Notes under the pieces: model-generated
Seen by the model: the letters and a program-made list of their open reading frames with translations, nothing else
Told to the model about the DNA's origin: nothing
Databases searched by the model: none
Program-made: the position numbers and the translations under genes
From: Flavobacterium franklandianum
GTDB taxonomy: Bacteria > Bacteroidota > Bacteroidia > Flavobacteriales > Flavobacteriaceae
Length of the DNA stretch: 61,478 nt
NCBI RefSeq assembly: GCF_007097365.1
Contig: NZ_VJZR01000014.1
Location: 29,404 to 90,881 of the forward strand
Reading direction: 5' to 3'
Part shown: positions 54,425 to 61,478 of the stretch, in pieces
How the letters are laid out: each line of letters begins with the position of its first letter
How positions within the stretch are numbered: position 1 is the first letter of the stretch

Positions 54425-54619
54425 ATGAAAAAAGTAATGATGTTAGCATTAATGGTTCTAGGAACTTCGGCTTTGGTAAGCGCTCAAACAACTCCTGTAA
54501 AAACTGCAACAGCTAAGGAAGTAAAATCGGGAACACACAAAAAAGAAAAAAAACACGAAACAAAAATGGAATCTACAAAAAAAGAAACCAAAAAAGCTGA
54601 AGCAGCAAAAAAATATTAG
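54425..54619 (+). CDS. Small secreted Lys-rich protein
   Basis: 64 aa. A signal peptide (KKVMMLALMVLGTSALVSAQ) is followed by a roughly 43-residue tail made mostly of Lys, Glu, Thr and Ala (HKKEKKHETKMESTKKETKK). Probably periplasmic and unstructured. No family recognised. Preceded by its own promoter and the direct-repeat site, and followed by a hairpin terminator, so it is likely a strongly regulated target of the upstream two-component pair. Confidence 0.7.
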   Translation: MKKVMMLALMVLGTSALVSAQTTPVKTATAKEVKSGTHKKEKKHETKMESTKKETKKAEAAKKY

Positions 54620-54664
54620 TTGTTAAAGAAAAGTTTTAATAAATAATTAAGATTGATGATGAGG

Positions 54665-54700
54665 AAAGCTGTTCAAATTAAAAAATTGAATGGCTTTTTT
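54665..54700 (+). terminator. Terminator of the small secreted protein gene
   Basis: AAAGC-TG-TTCAA pairs with TTGAA-TG-GCTTT (two G-U pairs), followed by T6. Confidence 0.6.
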
Positions 54701-54750
54701 AATGCAATATCTTAAAAAAACAATATTTAGAAAATAGTAGGAAATAGACA

Positions 54751-57700
54751 ATGAGCGATAACAAACAAATATTTCAAACCACAACCAAAGCAAGATGGAG
54801 AACTTTTCAGTGGTCAAGTCGGATTTTTATTTTTGGAATACTGCTATTAATTCCCGTTTTTATTCTTACACTCCACCGAGGATTAAAACCAAAATTACCC
54901 TTATTAACCAACGTTTATAACGACGTTACAACGCTATTAAATCCAAGTATTCCTGTTGCATTTGACCAACAAGAATTAAAAAAATACAGAGGGTTTGATG
55001 CTTTTTTGCGAGAAAAAGAAAAAAATGACAAACTAAAAAATAGTGTAAAAGTCAACCACAAAGAACAAGTAAGAGCAGCATTTTATGTGGATTGGGATCC
55101 ACAAAGTTTGTTTTCATTGCAAAAAAACATCAAAAAACTAAATATGGTTATTCCAGAATGGTTTTTTATTGACCCAAAAACAGAATTACTTAAAACAGAA
55201 ATTGATACCGCCGCATTAAAAGTAATGAGAAAAAACAATGTTAGAATTGTACCTCTCATTAATAATATTGACATTTCAAAACAAGATGGAGATTTTGATG
55301 GAAACTTGATACATCGCATTATCAATAATCCAGCCAAAAAAGTGCGATTGATTAATGATATTGCTAAAACGCTAAAAAAATATAATTTTCAAGGAATCAA
55401 TATCGATTTTGAAGAATTTAAAGAAAAAGGCGATGAACCCATTATTGCTTTTCAAAAAGGATTGTACGAAAAACTACACCCAATGGGCTTGATTGTTTCT
55501 CAAGATATAATGTCTAGTAATGAAGATTTTAACATAAAAGAACTGGTAAAACACAACGACTATATGTTTTTAATGGCATATGATGAGCATTATGCAGGCA
55601 GTATTTCCGGTGATATAAGCGGACAGAAATGGATAGAAAGTCTGCTTGACGAAACTGCAAAAGAAATCCCTGAAAACAAAATAATTCTTTGTTTTGCAGG
55701 TTATGGTTACGATTGGCAAGAAGGTAAAGAAGGACAAACGGTTACGTATCAAGAAGCTTTATCAAACGCCAGATTATACAAAGCCACAATAGATTTTGAC
55801 AAAGATAGTTATAATAACAACTACGCTTATACTGACAGTAATGGCAACAAACATATTGTAAATTTTACCGATGCTGCTACCAATTTTAATACTATTCGCT
55901 TTGCTGACGAATACGGAACTGCAGGAACAGCCTTATGGCGTTTAGGAAGCGAAGATGATCGTTTATGGCATTTCTATAATCGTAGTTTAACTGATGCTAG
56001 TTTGCAAAAGAAACCTTTTGATTATAAAACATTAGAAAATGTAAATTTTGGCTTCGCAACCCCAGATTATATAGGCGATGGCGAAATATTGAATGTGGTA
56101 ACCAACCCAGAACCTGGCAAAATAAACCTCGATATTGACAAAAAAGAGAACATTATTACGGAGCAAAAATACATTCAATTGCCCACAAAATATGTGATAA
56201 AAAAATATGGAAATGTAAAAAACCAAGTCGTTCTTACTTTTGATGATGGACCGGATCCAACGTATACACCACAAATTTTAGATATATTAAAAAAAGAAAA
56301 AGTATCAGCTACTTTTTTTGTAGTGGGTTTACAAGCCGAAAATAACATTCCGCTTTTGCAACGCATTTATAATGAAGGACACGAAATTGGCAATCACACC
56401 TTTACACATCCAAATATTGCTACAGTGAGTTTAGAAAGAGCTTCCACAGAAATGGAAAGTACTCGCTTATTAATTGAGGCTGTAACAGGAAGAAGCACCG
56501 TGTTATTTAGAGCACCTTACAATGCTGACGCAGAACCTACCACCGAATCTGAACTAAAGCCAATAACATTAAGTAAAGAGCAAAATTATTATACGGTAGG
56601 AGAAAGCATTGATCCCAACGATTGGGAAAAAGGAGCAAAAGCCGATAGTATTTATGCAAGAACCATAAAACTATACGAAGCCAATCCCGAAAAAGGAATA
56701 ATATTACTACACGATGCTGGCGGAAATCGTCAAGCCACAGTTGATGCTTTGCCACGAATTATAAAATACTTTAAAAGCAAAGGAATACAGTTTACAACTG
56801 TTGCTAACTTGTTAGGCAAAACCAAAAATGACTTGATGCCAAAAGCAAACGAAAGTTTTTTGAGTGTTGATAATTTTATTTTTGATTTTGGTTATTGGCT
56901 TGGTCATTTCATATTTGCTACGTTTTGGGTTGCTATTATTTTAGGATTTGCTAGAATTCTACTTATGTTTATTATGGCTTTTATAAAAAAATACAAAGAC
57001 CATAAACATCCTCCATCTTATAACTTGCAAAACACTAATCCATTTCCAAAAGTGAGTATTATTGTTCCTGCTTATAACGAAGAAATAAATGCAGTAAAAA
57101 CCATTGATAATTTGCTTTTGCAAGATTATCCCAATTTTGATATTATTTTTATAGATGATGGTTCGAAAGACAAAACGCATCAAATGATCCTGGATGCTTT
57201 TAATACAAATCTAAAAGTGAGTGTAAACACCAAACCCAATGGAGGCAAAGCATCGGCGTTAAATTTTGGAATTAATTTGGCACAAAATGATTTTGTAATT
57301 TGTATCGATGCCGATACACAACTCAAAACCGATGCGCTGACGCAACTGATGAAATGCTTTACCATTGAAACCAAAAATAATCAGGAAATTGGAGCTGTTG
57401 CCGGAAATGTAAAAGTGGGTAACGAAAATACAATGCTTACCAAATGGCAAAGTATAGAATACACAACGGCTCAAAATTTTGATAGAAGAGCTTTCGATTT
57501 AATTAACGGAATTACAGTTGTTCCTGGTGCTATTGGTGCTTTCAAAAAAGAAGCAATTGCCAAAGCTGGAGGTTTTACCACCGATACTTTAGCAGAAGAT
57601 TGCGATTTGACAATTCGTATTTTGCGCAATGGTTATAAAGTTGTTAATTGTGTAGAAGCAGTCGCAATTACTGAAGCTCCAGAAACTTTGAACGAATTTA

Positions 57701-58146
57701 TGAAACAACGTTTCCGATGGAGTTATGGTGTTATGCAAGCGTTTTTTAAAAACAAAGATGCTTGTTTCAATCCACAATACAAAGGTTTAGGAATGGTGGC
57801 TTTACCTAATATTTTAATTTTTCAAATTATATTGCCCATTTTTGCACCATTAGCAGATTTGGTTTTGATTGTCAGTTTAATTTGGAATCACAATAACCCC
57901 GAAAGCTTGCATAAAATAGGCATTTATTACATTGTTTTTATGTTTGTAGATGTTTTGGTTAGTATTGTAGCCTTTGTGTTTGAAAAAGAAAAATTAAGCA
58001 AATTATTTTGGCTCATTCCACAACGTTTTGTTTATAGACAAATAATGTATGTGATTTTGTTTAAAGCTATCAAAAAAGCCATCAAAGGCGAAAGTCAAGG
58101 TTGGGGCGTTATGAAACGAACAGGAAATGTAAAAACCGTTCAATAA
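54751..58146 (+). CDS. GH18-deacetylase-glycosyltransferase 2 fusion protein
   Basis: 1131 aa, three enzymes in one chain. Membrane helix at about 25-45. GH18-like domain about 105-430 with catalytic motif GINIDFEEF (E221). NodB deacetylase about 490-690 with TFDDGPDP (496-503), HEIGNHTFTH (His549, His553), RAPYNAD and ILLHDAGG. Membrane segments near 705-750. GT2 domain about 765-1000 with VPAYNEE, IDDGSKD, CIDADTQL, ED in LAEDCDLTI and QRFRW. C-terminal helices about 1010-1100. Best read as synthesis, deacetylation and trimming of a beta-linked N-acetylhexosamine polymer at the inner membrane. The polymer is inferred. Confidence 0.92.
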   Translation: MSDNKQIFQTTTKARWRTFQWSSRIFIFGILLLIPVFILTLHRGLKPKLPLLTNVYNDVTTLLNPSIPVAFDQQELKKYRGFDAFLREKEKNDKLKNSVKVNHKEQVRAAFYVDWDPQSLFSLQKNIKKLNMVIPEWFFIDPKTELLKTEIDTAALKVMRKNNVRIVPLINNIDISKQDGDFDGNLIHRIINNPAKKVRLINDIAKTLKKYNFQGINIDFEEFKEKGDEPIIAFQKGLYEKLHPMGLIVSQDIMSSNEDFNIKELVKHNDYMFLMAYDEHYAGSISGDISGQKWIESLLDETAKEIPENKIILCFAGYGYDWQEGKEGQTVTYQEALSNARLYKATIDFDKDSYNNNYAYTDSNGNKHIVNFTDAATNFNTIRFADEYGTAGTALWRLGSEDDRLWHFYNRSLTDASLQKKPFDYKTLENVNFGFATPDYIGDGEILNVVTNPEPGKINLDIDKKENIITEQKYIQLPTKYVIKKYGNVKNQVVLTFDDGPDPTYTPQILDILKKEKVSATFFVVGLQAENNIPLLQRIYNEGHEIGNHTFTHPNIATVSLERASTEMESTRLLIEAVTGRSTVLFRAPYNADAEPTTESELKPITLSKEQNYYTVGESIDPNDWEKGAKADSIYARTIKLYEANPEKGIILLHDAGGNRQATVDALPRIIKYFKSKGIQFTTVANLLGKTKNDLMPKANESFLSVDNFIFDFGYWLGHFIFATFWVAIILGFARILLMFIMAFIKKYKDHKHPPSYNLQNTNPFPKVSIIVPAYNEEINAVKTIDNLLLQDYPNFDIIFIDDGSKDKTHQMILDAFNTNLKVSVNTKPNGGKASALNFGINLAQNDFVICIDADTQLKTDALTQLMKCFTIETKNNQEIGAVAGNVKVGNENTMLTKWQSIEYTTAQNFDRRAFDLINGITVVPGAIGAFKKEAIAKAGGFTTDTLAEDCDLTIRILRNGYKVVNCVEAVAITEAPETLNEFMKQRFRWSYGVMQAFFKNKDACFNPQYKGLGMVALPNILIFQIILPIFAPLADLVLIVSLIWNHNNPESLHKIGIYYIVFMFVDVLVSIVAFVFEKEKLSKLFWLIPQRFVYRQIMYVILFKAIKKAIKGESQGWGVMKRTGNVKTVQ

Positions 58147-58186
58147 AATAAATAATTAGTTTAACTTAACTTTAAAATTAAAAAAA

Positions 58187-58489
58187 ATGTCAAACAACAC
58201 TTCGCAACATATATTAAACACATCAGCTAATTTACTTGGATTTTGTCTTATTGTGATTACTTCGTTGCATATGACAAATTCTACAAAAGGTAATCTTATC
58301 GATGAGTTTACATCTGTAATTGCTCTTTTACTTACCGTTTCAAGCTTTTTTTCATTTTTGTCAATAAAAAGTCAAAATGCAAAAAGAGAACAAAAGCTAG
58401 AGAATATTGCCGATATTTTTTTTCTAATATCAATTATTGGAATATTGGCAATAATACTGTTTATGGTAAAAACATATTGGTTAATTTAA
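58187..58489 (+). CDS. Small three-helix membrane protein
   Basis: 100 aa, three hydrophobic helices (about 12-30, 40-57, 74-97) joined by short charged loops. No family recognised. It follows the fusion protein by 40 bp and precedes the DUF1003 gene by 12 bp. Confidence 0.7.
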   Translation: MSNNTSQHILNTSANLLGFCLIVITSLHMTNSTKGNLIDEFTSVIALLLTVSSFFSFLSIKSQNAKREQKLENIADIFFLISIIGILAIILFMVKTYWLI

Positions 58490-58501
58490 AACATAGTTAA
58501 A

Positions 58502-59038
58502 ATGAAAAATGATGCCAAAACACTTTTAAACGCTGAAACATCACAATTAGCAAAACTTCAAAAAATTGTAACGCAAACCATTGATGATGAAAAACTAATC
58601 ATCAATAATTTACTGAATCCACCAGCTGATATACTCACAAGAGGTCAAAAAATATCCGATAAAGTTGCCAGTTTTGGTGGAAGTTGGGCTTTTATAATAT
58701 CCTTTTTTATTATACTATTTACTTGGATATTATTTAATACCATAACTCCAATAAAAGATAATTTTGATCCTTATCCGTTTATTTTAATGAACTTAATTTT
58801 GTCTTGTATTGCCGCTTTGCAAGCTCCAGTAATTATGATGAGTCAAAACCGTGTTGAGGAAAAAGATAGAAAACGTAGCGAAAATGATTATTTGATTAAT
58901 CTAAAATCGGAACTAGAAATTAGAGCCTTACACGAAAAAATTGATTTGTTGCTAGAAGAACAAATAAAAGTATTATTTGATAGCCAAGCCAAACAATTAA
59001 ACATTTTAAAATCTATTGAAAAGAAATTAACAAAGTAG
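58502..59038 (+). CDS. DUF1003 family membrane protein
   Basis: 178 aa. Family core: VASFGGSWAFIISFFIILFTWILFN, FDPYPFILMNLILSCIAALQAPVIMMSQNRVEEKDR, then a cytoplasmic coiled-coil-like tail (LEIRALHEKIDLLLEEQIKVL). Two membrane helices. Function unknown. Confidence 0.9.
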   Translation: MKNDAKTLLNAETSQLAKLQKIVTQTIDDEKLIINNLLNPPADILTRGQKISDKVASFGGSWAFIISFFIILFTWILFNTITPIKDNFDPYPFILMNLILSCIAALQAPVIMMSQNRVEEKDRKRSENDYLINLKSELEIRALHEKIDLLLEEQIKVLFDSQAKQLNILKSIEKKLTK

Positions 59039-59040
59039 GT

Positions 59041-59553
59041 GGAAAACTGATATCAATATCCTGCCTTAGATAGAAATTTCAGCACGAAGAATAACCGTTT
59101 ATGTTTTTATCATCGTAGCGATTCGTTTTTCAAAAAAAAAAAATTAGCTCAATTGTCAGGAATTGATTTGGTTTTTATTTTACTAATTAGCAACAGTGTA
59201 CAAAACGCAATGGTGGGAAGCAAGGTGTCTATAGAAAACTGATTAATTGCTACTTAGACTTTGTATGTTTAAATTATATTTTGAAACGAATACTATTTAG
59301 AACCAAAAAAAAAAGTAAATTTATACAAGGCAAATCGGTTGTATTAATTTATATCGGAATGATTCAAACCCATAATTTAGAAGCCACAGGTATTATGCTA
59401 AACGAACTGAAATCTGCTGTTAGATAACACGGAATATTTGATGCAAAACACGTTTTCTTGGAAAAACTAGAAGTTGATGAAAGTATAAGTAATGTTCAGA
59501 ATTCAATAGAAAAACAAACCAATCATATCCTAAATAAACAACATTTGTCGTAA
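59041..59553 (+). pseudogene. Decayed DUF421 (YetF-like) membrane protein gene
   Basis: Pieces of one DUF421 protein appear in successive frames. VYVFIIVAIRF precedes the A12 run at 59132-59143. LAQLSGIDLVFILLISNSVQ, NAMVGSKVSIEN follow in a second frame. LNYILKRILFRTKKKKSKFI, QGKSVVLIY, THNLEATGIMLNELKSAVR follow in a third, and after an in-frame TAA (59425-59427) HGIFDAKHVFLEKLEVDES. At least two frameshifts and one nonsense codon, so it is not functional as read. It fills the space between the DUF1003 and COG4705-like genes. Confidence 0.85.
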
Positions 59554-59570
59554 GACGTAATTTTAAAAAA

Positions 59571-60332
59571 ATGAAGCACATTCCAAACATAAATCTTTTT
59601 TACTGGGCATTAATTATTAGTGCCAACACAATGGGGGAAACCGCTGGAGATTTAATTTCGCAAACATTTAATTTAGGATATGGTGGTGGTACTATTGTTT
59701 TGGCACTATTATTTTTAATTGCTTTACTGTTATCTATTTATTCCAAAAAACAAAAACCAATATTATATTGGACAGTTATAACACTAGCAAGTACATTAGG
59801 TACAACAATATCCGATTTTATAAGTCGTTCCTTTTTTCATCTGCAATTAGGTTTTACTGAAAACCAAGGTTACACTTTCGGAACAATTATTTTGATTAGT
59901 GCAATAATCATTACATTCAGTATTTGGAAATATCACTCAAAAACCAACACGATAGAAAACGGTTTAAACAAACGAACCGAATTTTTATATTGGATTGCTA
60001 TTTTAACATCTAGCACTTTGGGAACTGCATTTGGAGACTTATTGGCACACAACACACCTCTTGGTTTTGATGGTGGCACGTTGCTATTGCTATTATTTCT
60101 TACAATTGTAGTAGGACTTGTCTATTTTACAAAAATATCACGAGAACTTTTATATTGGTTGGCTATAATAATAACACACCCAATTGGTGCTACAATGGGC
60201 GATTATCTTACCAAACCTGAAGGAATGAATTTTGGAAACATCAAAGCAAGTTTGGTTTTAATTGTTATTTTTATAATTGTAATCTTTATAAGAAAAATCG
60301 GATCAATAAGAGACGTATTGAAAATATATTAA
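59571..60332 (+). CDS. COG4705-like membrane protein with four internal repeats
   Basis: 253 aa. Four repeats of a helix pair, each holding a small-residue/Asp signature: ANTMGETAGDLIS, ASTLGTTISDFIS, SSTLGTAFGDLLA and THPIGATMGDYLT. An Asp is present in every repeat inside or next to a membrane helix, suggesting a metal or proton path. Resembles the uncharacterised membrane-anchored proteins of COG4705. Ten bases upstream of the patatin gene. Confidence 0.78.
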   Translation: MKHIPNINLFYWALIISANTMGETAGDLISQTFNLGYGGGTIVLALLFLIALLLSIYSKKQKPILYWTVITLASTLGTTISDFISRSFFHLQLGFTENQGYTFGTIILISAIIITFSIWKYHSKTNTIENGLNKRTEFLYWIAILTSSTLGTAFGDLLAHNTPLGFDGGTLLLLLFLTIVVGLVYFTKISRELLYWLAIIITHPIGATMGDYLTKPEGMNFGNIKASLVLIVIFIIVIFIRKIGSIRDVLKIY

Positions 60333-60342
60333 AAGTTGAAAG

Positions 60343-61239
60343 ATGAAAGCATTAGTCATTTCTGGTGGTGGAAGTAAAGGAGCATTTGCTGGCGGCATAG
60401 CCGAATATTTATTGCAAGAAAACAATAATGATTATGATTTGTATGTAGGAACTTCAACAGGTAGTCTGTTAATTCCATTTTTGGCTCTTGATGATATTGA
60501 ACGCATCAAAAAAATATATACTAGTATTCGTCAAGATGATATTTTTAGTGTATGTCCTTTTATTGTAAAAAAGAAAAATGGTGTTATAAGAACAAGAATC
60601 AATCACTTTGGGATTATTAAACAATTTATAAAAGGCGAAAAAACATTTGGAAATAGTACCAATTTAAAAAACCTAATTCTTACTAATTTTACAAAGGAAG
60701 ATTTTGGAAAAATAAGATTGTCTGGAAAAGAAATTATAGTCACAGTTGCAAATTTGACCAAGCAAACTGTTGAATATAAATCATCAAACAATTATGAATA
60801 TAATGATTTTTGCGATTGGATTTGGGCTTCGGCGAATTTAGTTCCGCTAATGAGTGTTTTAACAAAAAATAACCAACAATATGCCGATGGTGGTTTTGGG
60901 AATCTAATTCCAATACAAATTGCTATAGAAAAAGGAGCTACAACTATTGATGCTGTTGTTTTACGCCTTGAAAAATGTGATTATAATAATCCACCTTTAC
61001 AAAATGCAATGGATGTTTTCGTTAGAACTTTCGATTTTATGTTAAATCAAATAGGTGTTGACGATTTATTAATTTCAAATCTTCAAGCATTAGACAATAA
61101 TGCAATAATTAACTTCTATCATATTAATAAAACACTAACTACTCATTCTTATGTTTTTGATGCGACAGAAATGAAACAATGGTGGGAAGACGGTTTTGAA
61201 TATGCTAGACTTAAAAATTCTGCTGTCCAGAAAGAATAA
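60343..61239 (+). CDS. Patatin-like phospholipase
   Basis: 298 aa. The oxyanion loop GGGSKGAFAGG (about 8-18), nucleophile elbow GTSTGS (Ser near 39) and catalytic Asp in ADGGFGN (near 182) are all present, giving the Ser-Asp dyad. Acts as a lipid acyl hydrolase; no signal peptide is seen, so the protein is probably cytoplasmic or membrane-associated. Operon-like with the preceding membrane protein. Confidence 0.92.
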   Translation: MKALVISGGGSKGAFAGGIAEYLLQENNNDYDLYVGTSTGSLLIPFLALDDIERIKKIYTSIRQDDIFSVCPFIVKKKNGVIRTRINHFGIIKQFIKGEKTFGNSTNLKNLILTNFTKEDFGKIRLSGKEIIVTVANLTKQTVEYKSSNNYEYNDFCDWIWASANLVPLMSVLTKNNQQYADGGFGNLIPIQIAIEKGATTIDAVVLRLEKCDYNNPPLQNAMDVFVRTFDFMLNQIGVDDLLISNLQALDNNAIINFYHINKTLTTHSYVFDATEMKQWWEDGFEYARLKNSAVQKE

Positions 61240-61304
61240 AATTGTAAATTTATAACTATTCAGTTTAGGTATTTTATTGATTCGGTTATATGTCAGTAAG
61301 ATAA

Positions 61305-61445
61305 ACTGCTGTTAATACAACGATTGAGAAGAAAAACGCTTCAGCAGAATCCTTTAACGCCAAAATAAAAGCATTTAGATCTCAATTTAGAGGAGTTAGA
61401 AACATTGAGTTTTTCCTTTTTAGACTAACAAATATTTATGCTTAA
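61305..61445 (+). pseudogene. C-terminal fragment of an ISL3-like transposase
   Basis: 46 codons encoding TIEKKNASAESFNAKIKAFR, SQFRGVRNIEFFLFRLTNIY and a stop. This resembles the C terminus of ISL3/ISAon1-group transposases (Glu in AES). An in-frame stop precedes it and no upstream transposase sequence is visible, so only the end of the element remains. The last bases of the window (GGTTTTGGGATTGATCC) look like the element terminus. Confidence 0.65.
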
Positions 61446-61478
61446 TTTTTGTCGCTCCACAGGTTTTGGGATTGATCC

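Overview
The window reads as a chromosomal segment, possibly a whole contig, of a Flavobacterium-like member of the Bacteroidota. The signs are low GC, promoters of the TAnnTTTG type, DUF5606, a four-helix-bundle (23S intervening-sequence type) protein, a GxxExxY protein, PF06580/LytTR two-component signalling with 2TM proteins, and a TonB receptor with a carboxypeptidase-like N-terminal domain. I found no rRNA, tRNA or CRISPR array. Both ends lie in repetitive sequence: a 57-bp tandem repeat at the left and a transposase remnant at the right.

Layout. 1-7.6 kb: housekeeping (mazG, DUF5606, def, ruvX, dapD), a FUSC-family membrane protein, a toxin-antitoxin pair and a family-9 glycosyltransferase. 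7.6-10 kb: a leftward three-gene surface-polysaccharide operon. 10.1-15.1 kb: a Sua5-family gene, a GxxExxY gene enclosed by a perfect 32-bp inverted repeat, cca, a second toxin-antitoxin pair, ctaA and a CDP-alcohol phosphatidyltransferase. 15.2-21.7 kb: a leftward signalling locus (TonB receptor, periplasmic helical-repeat protein, histidine kinase fused to a 2TM domain, four 2TM proteins, LytTR regulator). Its two promoters carry the same 21-bp-spaced direct repeat at the same distance from the -7 element. 21.7-27.5 kb: acetyltransferase, ClC, HPP, DUF998, a pRiA4b-like protein, an inverted-repeat-flanked four-helix-bundle gene and a nucleoid-associated protein. 27.7-32.4 kb: yidC, pyrG and an outer-membrane protein.

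32.6-50.4 kb is the metabolic core. Pyruvate:ferredoxin oxidoreductase and a ferredoxin face left; a two-subunit 2-oxoacid:ferredoxin oxidoreductase and an 11-subunit complex I (nuoABCD-HIJKLMN) face right. The NADH-dehydrogenase module nuoEFG is absent between nuoD and nuoH. The arrangement suggests that 2-oxoacid oxidation delivers electrons through ferredoxin to complex I. A small uncharacterised gene follows nuoN.

50.4-61.5 kb is accessory: a decayed IS4-type transposase, the tail of a PepSY-like gene, a lipoprotein deacetylase with an OmpR/histidine-kinase pair, a candidate operator ahead of a tiny secreted Lys-rich protein, a 1131-residue GH18-NodB-GT2 protein, small membrane proteins (one DUF1003), a heavily frameshifted DUF421 pseudogene, a four-repeat COG4705-like membrane protein, a patatin-like phospholipase and the end of an ISL3-like transposase.

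Most striking are the two hairpin-flanked single-gene units, each filling one intergenic gap exactly; the LytTR promoter pair; and the ferredoxin-linked complex I cluster.
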